The notes below the pieces were generated by a model that saw nothing but the letters and a program-made list of their open reading frames with translations, made no database searches and was not told the origin of the DNA. Position numbers and translations under genes: made by a program. 26,717 nucleotides of DNA from CAZKNJ01 sp964554185 (lineage in GTDB: Bacteria; 4484-113). The stretch covers positions 1 through 26,717 of the forward strand of contig CAZKNJ010000020.1 in assembly GCA_964554185.1 (NCBI GenBank), written 5' to 3'. Of the stretch, positions 9,301-15,762 are shown piece after piece (position 1 is the stretch's first letter; the number at the start of each line of letters is the position of its first letter).

Positions 9301-9313
9301 TCATCCGTCTCAT
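6305..9313 (-). CDS. M6-family (immune inhibitor A-like) metalloprotease lipoprotein with C-terminal dockerin-like domain
   Basis: The 1002-residue product opens with a lipoprotein-type signal (ISLILLALGLALAAGSC), with a slightly atypical lipobox A-G-S-C. Zinc-binding H323-E-H-G-H327 lies in HHEHGHILGLPDLYD, the M6 signature HExxHxxGxxD. The upstream SVKEYYEQQSYGQLAFTGDVYPP and DADGNGFIDSLHLVFQ are typical of the family. Residues about 588-945 form the beta module shared with the S8 protease, and 946-1002 carry two dockerin-like loops (GDVNGDGLVNAADRDAL and FDSNGDGVVDASDLAAV). There is no clear ribosome site at ATG 9313; alternative Met codons lie 9-18 nt inside. It ends 72 nt before the S8 start, so the two proteases may be partly co-transcribed. 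Probable role: surface-anchored extracellular proteolysis. Confidence 0.9.
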   Translation of the reverse strand: MRRMMLMRNAVVPISLILLALGLALAAGSCGSRSLLPLSTGVSGNARSVAVDNLPAPPPGAEAIRRDAPYAGPYRLPHGRMVYTADTIREYGLEGLVEPGVYGPSDPDPLTALTAAAGGEKASSAPPDMTHDGWASPTTGNVKTLVLKVKWSGYSYEVPPTSFVEDKYFDTDGGNNNISVKEYYEQQSYGQLAFTGDVYPPGENAAYQIDGYNQGGSGFIELNKAQAKQLLSLADADVDFSQYDADGNGFIDSLHLVFQRLLNGQTREHVGFICNEYIYGNEMGDFTKDGVKILRAAYIDFYSICYEDGGDYPYNWWDYAPHHEHGHILGLPDLYDYGGDYAGRDNPGPDEDESNGCGFWCIMAAGIYVLPVQNLSAPLKYCLGWTDAEMVASNLKDFHLGPVNSSPNNIRRVWRDAMEGEEYFVLENNSTTGRKYIYYPPYIPAGNIYQNATELAHDFNPGLLIWHVDERVWYKDAVFDDVEDDGFGCNDHEERKFVDLEESTASYQIPLGGAGGIIDDDEYMGGTYDPWPADYNSTLYDRFAGDTTPSTDAYVNFPDTGDKQTGIIIGSIRRDGDDAVFDLSIGAPYLSFTRPDPLVQSGEISLEPAEIENAEQLDYYVNGELYVTLTQAPWGITYDSSAMDFGQLDIRVVATGTLPELTAEVEFGLIVDNTAGVFPLTEQFEAAPPAVASWASDIGGAFTIQDEGYDSAKSTGVHSATPPEYPNSLQSFAVLPLVTLPADPVPTMTLRTKYNLEDGADVGAVVVSADGFSTWETADLRETDPAEFSGYAADWGNTHVDLSPWAGQQVHIGFLLTTNGSVAGEDGGQPAGWWIDQVVIAYNWAETVPSITYTGVLNPAKYGLMYQEPMIVLAAYADNGAERLDYTLETTGGPLDGEVNGPPFTTEIDVSGLPNQRATLRLQAFDALGVGSPFIETPVTIYNFRGDVNGDGLVNAADRDALGGLLGMQNTDVGFRPWFDSNGDGVVDASDLAAVGYFWTGP

Positions 9314-9331
9314 ACCCGGCGCCCGCGGCGG

Positions 9332-9688
9332 CTAGCTCTTGAGCCCCCGCAGGTTTTCCACCGGTATGGTGAAGTAGATAGCAGTATGGGGTTCATCAAT
9401 ATCCGCGATGGCGTCGTCCATCCGGTGGCAGACCTCTTCGTGCAGTTCGTCGCTGCCGATGACGCACGCCAGCACCTTGCTCTCGTGCTTTTCGGACATG
9501 AACAGCGTGCTCAGTACCGCCGCGATGGAGAACTCCGAGACAGTCTGCTTGAAGGTGGCGCGGCTGATTCCGCGGGTGTTGATAATGGTCATGCCCGACA
9601 CGCCGGATTCCATTATCGCTGCCAGCAGCTGCTCCAGATAATCAAGGTTGCGCAAGATTACAACCAGCAAGTGACCTTTAGTCGCCAT
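9332..9688 (-). CDS. PII-like (ferredoxin-fold) small protein
   Basis: This 118-residue protein has the beta-alpha-beta-beta-alpha-beta order of PII signalling proteins: HLLVVILRNLDYLEQLLAAIMESGVSGMTI at the start, a central loop, then VLACVIGSDELHEEVCHRMDDAI and IYFTIPVENLRGLKS, which parallels the PII ending (FVLPVEEVIRIRTGE). The canonical T-loop tyrosine and ATP-contact motifs are not apparent, so it is probably a divergent relative rather than GlnB/GlnK; the ligand is unknown. It lies between lspA and the M6 protease (18 nt upstream of the latter). A TAGAAT hexamer ends 9 nt before the ATG and there is no ribosome site, suggesting a leaderless start. Confidence 0.6.
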   Translation of the reverse strand: MATKGHLLVVILRNLDYLEQLLAAIMESGVSGMTIINTRGISRATFKQTVSEFSIAAVLSTLFMSEKHESKVLACVIGSDELHEEVCHRMDDAIADIDEPHTAIYFTIPVENLRGLKS

Positions 9689-9697
9689 ATCCCAGTG

Positions 9698-9703
9698 ATT
9701 CTA
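9698..9703 (-). promoter_or_regulatory. Candidate -10 element for the PII-like gene (leaderless start)
   Basis: TAGAAT on the minus strand, in the context GGGGTAGAAT, lies 9 nt before ATG 9688. The same ten bases precede the 15730 gene. No convincing -35 is visible. Confidence 0.35.
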
Positions 9704-9750
9704 CCCCAAATGCAGTTGTGAGGCTAGGACGGAAGGCAGCCACGGTACGC

Positions 9751-10344
9751 CTACGCGCGGTAGACCGTGCAGTCAAACGGCAGCTTTGCCGCCCGGGCCG
9801 CACGAGCGTCCGCCGCGATGAGGTACGCGGCGATGAGCAGCGTGCCGACCGAGGCGCAGGCGTCCGCCACGTTAAACACGGGAAAGTCGTAGTTGACGAC
9901 GGGGATGAGCACATCCACGAAATCCACCACCGTCTGCAGCCGGAAACGGTCAATCATGTTGCCAATGGCGCCGCCGAGGATGAGGCCGAGCGACACGGTG
10001 AGATAGAGGCTGCCGGCGCCGAATCTCCGCCAGAGCAGATAGATGGCGATACTCATCGCCAGTGACACACCGGACAACAGCAGCGAGTTGCCGTGCAGCA
10101 GCCCCCAGGCCATGCCGGTGTTGACCGTGAAAGTGAGCTTCACCCATTCGCCGATAACCGGGGTGGAGGTAGAAACGGTGTAGGGAAACTCCCAGAAGTG
10201 GCTGAAGTACTGCTTGGCGAACGAGCACAGTGACCCGCTGGCTTCCGGCGCGAAGTGGTAAACCACGAGCATCTTCGTGGCCTGGTCGGCGGCCGCGACA
10301 AGTAGCACGAGGAGCAGGAATAAGCGGGAGTGAAACCGCCGCAT
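9751..10344 (-). CDS. lspA: Lipoprotein signal peptidase (signal peptidase II)
   Basis: LspA cleaves the signal peptide before the lipidated Cys of prolipoproteins in the inner membrane. The 197-residue protein has an N-terminal membrane segment with the conserved AADQATK, three more predicted membrane helices, VNTGMAWGLL (family NxGaafg), and the two catalytic-Asp motifs: GNMIDR (Asp132) and FPVFNVADAC (Asp161). It is slightly longer than typical (about 160-170) because of an insertion around residues 35-65 between the first helix and the NTG motif. It starts 16 nt after the stop of the DksA-like gene, without an obvious ribosome site, and probably belongs to the same operon. Its likely substrates include the two protease lipoproteins encoded just downstream. 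Confidence 0.95.
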   Translation of the reverse strand: MRRFHSRLFLLLVLLVAAADQATKMLVVYHFAPEASGSLCSFAKQYFSHFWEFPYTVSTSTPVIGEWVKLTFTVNTGMAWGLLHGNSLLLSGVSLAMSIAIYLLWRRFGAGSLYLTVSLGLILGGAIGNMIDRFRLQTVVDFVDVLIPVVNYDFPVFNVADACASVGTLLIAAYLIAADARAARAAKLPFDCTVYRA

Positions 10345-10360
10345 GGCAATCGTTTGGCGG

Positions 10361-10750
10361 CTAGGCCACGCCTTTCTCTACGTCTTCCAGTTCAACCTGG
10401 CACGTGTAACAGTATTTCGCCCAGGGGATCGTGTTCAGCCGCCCTTTGTCAATGGAACAGCCGCACTTCTGGCAAATGCCGTAGTAGCCTTCGTTAATCG
10501 CTTCAGTGGCGTCGTCAATTTGCTCCAACACGGATTGGAGCTGGTAAACCAGCATCTCGTCCTTCTCAATTTCGGAGCTCTCGGTAATGAAGTCGCTATC
10601 GGGATCGCCCGAATTACGCTCGAAAACCCGGTCTTCGTCCAGAGATTTCTTGATTTTTTTCCTGAGTCCGATGACCTGTTTCTCGATCTGCGCGTGCTTC
10701 TCCTCCAGCACCAGCCGGTACTTCTGAATGTCCTGTTCTCTAAGCGCCAT
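10361..10750 (-). CDS. DksA/TraR-family C4 zinc-finger protein
   Basis: The product (129 residues from ATG 10750) has an N-terminal coiled coil (about residues 1-85) and a C-terminal four-Cys zinc finger, CQKC...CYTC, with 17 residues between the pairs, as in DksA. The acidic segment DPDSDF at the coiled-coil turn occupies the place of the DksA tip Asp residues. Known members bind the RNA polymerase secondary channel and modulate initiation with ppGpp. The start is set at ATG 10750 (GGGAAG 5-6 nt upstream); a GTG 12 nt earlier is also in frame. It overlaps the end of tatD by 11 bp and has a candidate promoter inside tatD. Confidence 0.85.
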   Translation of the reverse strand: MALREQDIQKYRLVLEEKHAQIEKQVIGLRKKIKKSLDEDRVFERNSGDPDSDFITESSEIEKDEMLVYQLQSVLEQIDDATEAINEGYYGICQKCGCSIDKGRLNTIPWAKYCYTCQVELEDVEKGVA

Positions 10751-11534
10751 ATGTCTTCCCACGAAAATGAAAGAGCTTACGGGTGTTGCGGGACAGTATT
10801 ATTCTAAGCATATCCGCTGATTTTGCAAGTTTGCCCGCCGCGAAGTCAAGCGTGTGCACCAGGTCCGCTGGCTCGCAGAGGCGGTTCTGCCCCCGTAACG
10901 CCTGCGGCGGCATGAAAGGCGTATCCGTCTCCAGCATCAGCAGGTTCTCATCCACTCGCGGGAGCTGCGAATGGAGGTTCTGCGCTGTAGGATACGTCAG
11001 GTTACCGGCGAAGCTGACGAAGAAGCCGTGCTCATGGGCGAACCGGATGACGCTCCGCGCTCCGTTGAAGCAGTGGAACATCCCCCGCAGCCCGCCGAAG
11101 GGCTCAAGCTCCTGGATGAGTTCCTTGCTGGCGTCGCGGTTGTGCAGGATTACCGGCAATTCGTGCGACTGCGCAAACGCAAGCTGGCGGCGCAGCAACG
11201 GACGCTGAAGTTCCAGGGCATCGCGGTCACGGTATGCGTCGAGTCCGATCTCGCCAATGGCCACCAGCTTCGGATCGCCGACGAACCGCTCCAGCATGCC
11301 CTCGATGTCGGTGTCAACGTGTTCTTTCGCTTCGGCGGGATGCACGCCGGCGGCGAAATAGACGCTCTCAAACCGTTGCGCGAGGGCTTGCGCTTGCAGA
11401 TTCGTCGCTTCGTCCAGCCCCGGTACTACGAGCGGGGCGATTCCGGCGTCCTCCGCCCGCCCGACCACGTCTTCGGCGCGTTCAATTAGGCCGTCGAAGT
11501 ACAGGTGGCAATGCGGGTCGCAGATGAAGTGCAT
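10740..11534 (-). CDS. tatD: TatD-family metal-dependent hydrolase (deoxyribonuclease)
   Basis: This 264-residue amidohydrolase-fold enzyme carries the TatD motifs in order: DPHCHLYF (the HxH metal site), AAGVHPAEA, GEIGLDAYRD (metal-bridging Glu), LPVILHNRDA, MFHCFNG and LMLETDTPF (metal Asp). Family members are metal-dependent 3'-5' exonucleases used in DNA repair or quality control. ATG 11534 is chosen because family homology begins at MHFICDPHCH; the longer upstream frame would run back into the FapA-like gene. It starts 10 nt after that gene and overlaps the DksA-like start, indicating a tight operon. Confidence 0.93.
   Translation of the reverse strand: MHFICDPHCHLYFDGLIERAEDVVGRAEDAGIAPLVVPGLDEATNLQAQALAQRFESVYFAAGVHPAEAKEHVDTDIEGMLERFVGDPKLVAIGEIGLDAYRDRDALELQRPLLRRQLAFAQSHELPVILHNRDASKELIQELEPFGGLRGMFHCFNGARSVIRFAHEHGFFVSFAGNLTYPTAQNLHSQLPRVDENLLMLETDTPFMPPQALRGQNRLCEPADLVHTLDFAAGKLAKSADMLRIILSRNTRKLFHFRGKTYGA
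10801..10828 (-). promoter_or_regulatory. Candidate internal promoter for the DksA-like gene
   Basis: Within the 3' part of tatD, the minus strand carries TTGCAA (10828-10823) and TAGAAT (10806-10801) spaced by 16 nt, about 50 nt before ATG 10750. It would give dksA, lspA and downstream genes expression independent of the long upstream operon. Confidence 0.45.
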
Positions 11535-11544
11535 CGCTCTTGCT

Positions 11545-12996
11545 CTAATCCTGCTTGTCAGGATGCTCTTCGGGCGTGGTCTCAACGCGCGCCAGCTCGG
11601 CGTCCGGCACTTCCTTGGCGGCGAATGCAACTTCCTTCTCGCCGGTAAGGTAGTACCTTGCCTCCTTCAGTGCGTCCTGTGTGCGAATCTGCGAGCTGTG
11701 GAGGGAGATAACTACACCAGGATAGATGATGCCGTCGACAGTGACTTCAGGGCGGGGATAGATGGCCGAGGTTACCTTGAGCTTGTCGTACTCAGCCTTC
11801 ACTTCGTCGTAACGCTTCTGGTCGGCTTCAAGCTGCTGCTTCAGCTTGTCAATCTGCAGGAGCTGCAACTGGTTCAGACGGCTCTTGTCCAAGCTGGGGT
11901 CGTCCAGCCGCGCCAGCGCATTGCTTGCCCGCTCTATGCGGGTTTCCAGTTCCGTCCACTCGTCCTTCATGCGCGACAGCTTGATGTCTTTCTCAGGGTT
12001 AAAGCCAACATTGAGGTTAGTGGGCGTAGCGATGCGATTGCCCACGTTCTTGGCGTTGATGGCGGTGTAAGCCCGTACGGTCTCGCCCACAATCACCGAC
12101 TTGTCGTCTCCCATCACAATCTTCCCGCCACAGGATACCCGTGAGTGCATTATGTAGCTGCGCACATTGATGTCCCCGCCAACGGAGACGTCGGCCCGCG
12201 AGATGCCGCGCACGGTGGCGTCGCCTTCGCACCTGATAAAGCCCTTGTCCTGGCCGAAGATGAGTCCCCCGATGTACAGGTCCCCGCCACATTCAATCCT
12301 CGCGGCCTCGACGCTGCCGCCGATAGTCAAGTTGCCCTTAGTCTTTATCGTGAAACCCGGCATTACGCTGCCGTGTATCTCCAGGTTGCCAACGAACTCC
12401 AGGTCGCCGATGGCGAAGTTCACGTCGCCGCTGAAAGAGAGCGTATCCAGCACGGTGATTTTGCCGGCGACCAGGCAGGCGTGTCCGGCGCATTCGGCGT
12501 GGACCTGCATTCCGTCTTCGGATTCCTTGGCGCCCTTGCCCACCTTCAGCGAAACCGTCTTGCCCTCTTTGGCGGGAATGGGCTCGCCATAGACGTTCAT
12601 CCCGTTCTTAGGAGGCGTGCGCGCATGCTTAACCGCGAGCAAATCGCCAGGATGAACCTCGTTGAGCCGTCGCACCTTCCTCAGGTCAATCCGCAGCTCT
12701 TCCTGGTCGTATTCCACGTGCTCAGTGGTTGGGAAGGTGTACTCCGCGTGCTCAGATTCGCCGTCGCCCGGTGGATCGCCCTCTGCAGCCAGCACTCGCC
12801 GCCCGTAGGCGAAACTGTGGAGGAAGTCCTCAATCTCCTTCTGGCGGATGCCGTAGGTGACGCCGTCGTCCTTGAGTATCTTGTGAACCTCCGCGAGGGT
12901 AGGGACATTGCCGCCGGCGTGCTTCGGACGATAGAAGCTCAAGTGCGCGGTCAGCTTGTCCGGACTTACTTCCAGCTTGTATGTATCTTCCGCCAT
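11545..12996 (-). CDS. FapA/DUF342 family protein (beta-helix plus coiled coil)
   Basis: The 483-residue protein matches the FapA (DUF342) family: an N-terminal domain with the family-typical ARTPPKNGMNVYGEPIPA, then a right-handed beta-helix-like repeat region (about residues 180-320: FSGDVNFAIGD, GNLTIGGSV, GGDLYIGGL, GGDINVRSYIM, GGKIVMGDD). A long charged coiled coil follows at about 340-400, and a short beta C-terminus. Characterised members in Vibrio influence chemoreceptor or flagellar polarity, but the family is widespread in non-flagellated bacteria, so the role here is open. It starts 13 nt after the stop of the HARE-HTH gene and has no evident ribosome site. Confidence 0.85.
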   Translation of the reverse strand: MAEDTYKLEVSPDKLTAHLSFYRPKHAGGNVPTLAEVHKILKDDGVTYGIRQKEIEDFLHSFAYGRRVLAAEGDPPGDGESEHAEYTFPTTEHVEYDQEELRIDLRKVRRLNEVHPGDLLAVKHARTPPKNGMNVYGEPIPAKEGKTVSLKVGKGAKESEDGMQVHAECAGHACLVAGKITVLDTLSFSGDVNFAIGDLEFVGNLEIHGSVMPGFTIKTKGNLTIGGSVEAARIECGGDLYIGGLIFGQDKGFIRCEGDATVRGISRADVSVGGDINVRSYIMHSRVSCGGKIVMGDDKSVIVGETVRAYTAINAKNVGNRIATPTNLNVGFNPEKDIKLSRMKDEWTELETRIERASNALARLDDPSLDKSRLNQLQLLQIDKLKQQLEADQKRYDEVKAEYDKLKVTSAIYPRPEVTVDGIIYPGVVISLHSSQIRTQDALKEARYYLTGEKEVAFAAKEVPDAELARVETTPEEHPDKQD

Positions 12997-13009
12997 TTGT
13001 ATGGTGGAG

Positions 13010-14968
13010 TTAGCCGCCCAGCACGCGTTTGACGCTTTCCTGGGTCAGCTTCTCATAGTATGCGCTTTGCCGTATGCCGCGCGCCAGGTCCATGATCACG
13101 CTGCCGAGCAGCTTAACGTCCTTCACCACTGCGTGGACCAGCGGGGCCGGGGTCTCGGGCTCAACTGCCGGCTTCTTCTTGAAAACCAGCAGAAGCACGT
13201 CAGTGACACTGTCTATCTTGGGGAACTCGCACACGTAGCGGAAGTCGTGAGTGGCGACCAGCTCGTCCATGAAGTCGTGGCCCTTGAGCAGCCGCACAAG
13301 CTCCTTCAACACGAATACCGCTACAACACCGTCGCGCTCCAAAAGCCGCACAGTCTGGTCAAGGTAGTTGGCCGTGAGGTTGTGGCTCTTGGTGAGAGTG
13401 AGGTTGCCGAATATCAAGTCAAAGCGAAGGCTGACCTCGTTGTCATCCGACCGCTGGGAGAACACCTCGGGAAGCTGCGATAGGAAGTCCTTCGCCGCAA
13501 CATACACTCCGGGATAGCCCGATAACCGCATGCTGTAGGCTGCTGCCTGGGCCAGCAGCGGATCGCCTTCAATCACCACGAAATTGTTCTCCACGAAATA
13601 GTCAATTAGGTCTGTCTGCTCCAGGAGGAAATCCTCCTGGGTCTTGCGCTGCAGCGGGGTGCCGCTGATGGGAATGCGGTAGCGGACGCCGTCCCGCTGG
13701 GCGACCTCGATCTGTGAGCCGTAGGGGGCCCAGGCGGCGCCATCCAGCCGCTCAAACACCACATTGAGTACTTGCGTGGCGAATGCGCCGGCGTGGGCGG
13801 AGACGTTCATCACCGACTGCCCTGGGTGGCAGGCGGCCAGCTCGGAAGCGAAGTGGCAGTGCTCATCAGGTATTATTACGCGCTCAGTGAAGAATGGGAG
13901 GTATTTCAGGCGCAACAGGTTTATTACTTTGTGCGAGGAAAGCGGCTCCCGGCGTAGAGTGCTGATGTTAAGCCCCACGCCGCGGTCATCCATTTCGATT
14001 AGCTTGTTGACAAAAGATGATATCGCCTCACGTTCTTTCGGCGAGAGGCTGCGCTCCTTAATTGACGGCTCCACACGGTTGAACGAGGTGGCCTCCGTCG
14101 GGGAGGTGAAATCCAAATCCTGCGACAGCTCCGTTGCCAGGTCAACTTCCACCGGTGCGACGAACTGCTCGCGCTCGCGCAGCGCCTGCTGGGCTTCCTG
14201 CTGCATCATCTTGCGCAGCTTGATCTTGCCCTCATCGCGCTTGCGAAAGCCGCGCTTCTCCCGCTTGGCGGCCTGCGCCTGCATGAAGGAGCTTTCCAGC
14301 TCCAGCTCAACCTGCTCCTGCTTAAGGGTCAGGCTGGCAGCCGTGCTCTTTTGGCTCGCGCGCTTTTCCTGGCTCTCCCGCAGCGTCCAGGCCTTGCGCT
14401 CCTGCACGAACCGCCGGTCACCGCGGGGGTCAAACACCACCCGGTCAGTCGGCTTGCCCGCTGCCTGCGCCACCAGAGCGAGGATCTCCTTGTACTGCAT
14501 CGGGGAGTCCTGCTTCTTCAGCACCTCGTAAGCCCAGTCGTTGAGCAGCTCCCACCTGGCAATCCCCCACTTGCCGCCGAACTTCTTCACATGCGGGTCG
14601 CGGTCAAGCTCGATGCAGACGGACTTCACCTTGCATTCCAGCGCCGTGGCCAGGCGGCTGCGCGCTTCGCGCTCAAACAGCAACCGGTGCTCCTCCTCCA
14701 TCACTTTCGGCAGCGCGGAGTGCTCCGGCGACTTCTCCAGGACGATCTCCCATTTGCCGTCCTTCTCGGTGTAGTAATCCAGCTTAGTGAGGATAGGCGT
14801 GATGTATTGGCGAATGCTCTTTTCATCCGGCTGAAACGACAGCATCACCTGCGCCATTTTGGCGGCCAGGTCACCGATGCTTATTGGGCCCATATAGTAG
14901 ACAATGTGTTTAATAATATCCACATTGCTGGTTAAGCCCTGTAATTTTTTGTCCAACTCAGCCGTCAC
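13010..14968 (-). CDS. HARE-HTH protein with degenerate N6-adenine methyltransferase-like domain
   Basis: The product has 652 residues from GTG 14968. Residues about 14-72 look like a winged-helix domain. Residues about 137-198 match the HARE-HTH domain shared with the RNA polymerase delta subunit (AYEVLKKQDSPMQYKEIL ... RRFVQERKAWTLRE). Residues about 200-275 are a highly charged helical linker. Residues about 385-590 resemble the Rossmann methyltransferase of type I/N6-adenine enzymes, but the SAM motif is NVSAHAGAF rather than DPACGSGxF, and the catalytic position reads DLIFGNLTL rather than DLIxxNPPF, so methyl transfer is unlikely. GGAGGA at 14980-14975 favours GTG 14968 over GTG 14974. 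A promoter and 5' hairpin lie upstream. It could be a DNA-binding or nucleoid factor; function unknown. Confidence 0.7.
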   Translation of the reverse strand: MTAELDKKLQGLTSNVDIIKHIVYYMGPISIGDLAAKMAQVMLSFQPDEKSIRQYITPILTKLDYYTEKDGKWEIVLEKSPEHSALPKVMEEEHRLLFEREARSRLATALECKVKSVCIELDRDPHVKKFGGKWGIARWELLNDWAYEVLKKQDSPMQYKEILALVAQAAGKPTDRVVFDPRGDRRFVQERKAWTLRESQEKRASQKSTAASLTLKQEQVELELESSFMQAQAAKREKRGFRKRDEGKIKLRKMMQQEAQQALREREQFVAPVEVDLATELSQDLDFTSPTEATSFNRVEPSIKERSLSPKEREAISSFVNKLIEMDDRGVGLNISTLRREPLSSHKVINLLRLKYLPFFTERVIIPDEHCHFASELAACHPGQSVMNVSAHAGAFATQVLNVVFERLDGAAWAPYGSQIEVAQRDGVRYRIPISGTPLQRKTQEDFLLEQTDLIDYFVENNFVVIEGDPLLAQAAAYSMRLSGYPGVYVAAKDFLSQLPEVFSQRSDDNEVSLRFDLIFGNLTLTKSHNLTANYLDQTVRLLERDGVVAVFVLKELVRLLKGHDFMDELVATHDFRYVCEFPKIDSVTDVLLLVFKKKPAVEPETPAPLVHAVVKDVKLLGSVIMDLARGIRQSAYYEKLTQESVKRVLGG

Positions 14969-14983
14969 GCACACTCCTCCGTT

Positions 14984-15000
14984 GCTGCCGCGGCGGCAGC
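14984..15000 (-). promoter_or_regulatory. 5' leader hairpin of the HARE-HTH gene
   Basis: GCTGCCG and CGGCAGC form a perfect 7-bp stem with a CGG loop, placed between the predicted transcript start (near 15006) and the ribosome site at 14980. It could stabilise the mRNA or modulate initiation. Confidence 0.4.
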
Positions 15001-15012
15001 GGGTGAACCATA

Positions 15013-15021
15013 ATTATAGCA
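15013..15021 (-). promoter_or_regulatory. Extended -10 promoter for the HARE-HTH gene
   Basis: TGCTATAAT on the minus strand is a perfect extended -10. TTGCGC occurs 20 nt upstream of the -10 hexamer, which is too far for a normal -35. Transcription would start near 15006, giving a leader of about 38 nt. Confidence 0.6.
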
Positions 15022-15039
15022 CAGGGCTGACCGCACGCG

Positions 15040-15059
15040 CGCAAGTTCGGCAGCTTGCG
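15040..15059 (-). other. Hairpin downstream of the 15730 gene
   Basis: CGCAAG (15040-15045) pairs with CTTGCG (15054-15059), 30 nt after the stop codon of the minus-strand gene. There is no T tract; it may be a weak transcript end or only mRNA structure. Confidence 0.25.
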
Positions 15060-15088
15060 GCTGCTCAAGCAGGCGGACTTATGCACCG

Positions 15089-15730
15089 CTACTTCGGCGG
15101 GAAGATGTAGCTAGTGGATGGCGGCGACACCCGGCCGCGCGGAAACAGCTTCAGGCGGATTTGCCGGGCGAGGCTGTGGGGCTCCTTGGAGATGAGCTCC
15201 AGGGATTTCAGGCCCACGAAGGGGCCGCCGCCGGAGGCGAGGAACTTAGTTGTGGCGATGCGGTATATCTGGTCGGGGATCACCGGCTTGGCGCCGATGG
15301 TTACCGCGCTCACTTCGTTGGTTTCGCCGGTACTCTTGCAGAGAACAGTGAGGCCTTCCAGATGAAGCAGGTTGGTGTTCTTGCGCGGCATGTATTTGAC
15401 CGAGCGGTTCAGCGCGGTGATCAAGTCGGCGCCAGAGATCTTCGCCAGCACAAACTCTATGTCCTTGAGCTTGTCCCAGTCGGGGATTTCGTCTACCGCC
15501 TGCATAGGCCCGAGTTCCGGCAGCTCTCCGGCGGAAATCATGGCGATATCAACCTTGCCCTCAAAGAATACAAGCATTGCCCGGGCGCACGCTTGCCCCC
15601 AGCCGGTCTCGCCTACGGTTGGGTCTTCGTTGTATGCATTAGGAGCCTCAGCGGGAGAGGCCCCCAGGGATGCCAAGGTCAGCGTTAGCGCAGCCGCGCC
15701 CAGCCATTTGATGATGCGTGTGTATCTCAT
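15089..15730 (-). CDS. Secreted stand-alone 5'-nucleotidase C-terminal domain protein
   Basis: A 213-residue exported protein: a signal peptide (residues 1-29, ending ASPAEA) is followed by a domain resembling the C-terminal substrate-binding domain of 5'-nucleotidases (VDIAMISAGELPELG, DIEFVLAKISGADLITALNRSV, LLHLEGLTV, YRIATTKFLASGGGPF). In UshA-type enzymes this domain binds the nucleotide base through aromatic residues. The N-terminal metallophosphoesterase domain that carries the metals and does the chemistry is missing here, and no neighbour supplies it. The protein therefore cannot be a nucleotidase alone; it may bind nucleosides or partner with another enzyme. It follows prfB by 32 nt and has a TAGAAT 8 nt before its ATG. 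Confidence 0.75.
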   Translation of the reverse strand: MRYTRIIKWLGAAALTLTLASLGASPAEAPNAYNEDPTVGETGWGQACARAMLVFFEGKVDIAMISAGELPELGPMQAVDEIPDWDKLKDIEFVLAKISGADLITALNRSVKYMPRKNTNLLHLEGLTVLCKSTGETNEVSAVTIGAKPVIPDQIYRIATTKFLASGGGPFVGLKSLELISKEPHSLARQIRLKLFPRGRVSPPSTSYIFPPK

Positions 15731-15738
15731 CTCGGCTT

Positions 15739-15744
15739 ATTCTA
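15739..15744 (-). promoter_or_regulatory. Candidate -10 element for the 15730 gene (leaderless start)
   Basis: GGGGTAGAAT on the minus strand ends 8 nt before ATG 15730. It matches the ten bases before the PII-like gene. No ribosome site is present. Confidence 0.35.
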
Positions 15745-15762
15745 CCCCATAATCCAGAAGGT

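Noticed and set aside
3473..9313. Cellulosome-like complex
   Set aside because: Dockerin-like loops are present, but there is no cohesin, scaffoldin or glycoside hydrolase in the window, and both proteins appear lipid-anchored.
12145..13032. Plus-strand open frame of 295 codons
   Set aside because: It is the antisense shadow of the FapA-like gene; the minus-strand product shows clear family repeats and coiled coil.
13010..14968. Active restriction-modification methyltransferase or defence system
   Set aside because: SAM-binding and NPPF-type catalytic motifs are degenerate and no specificity or restriction subunit is adjacent.
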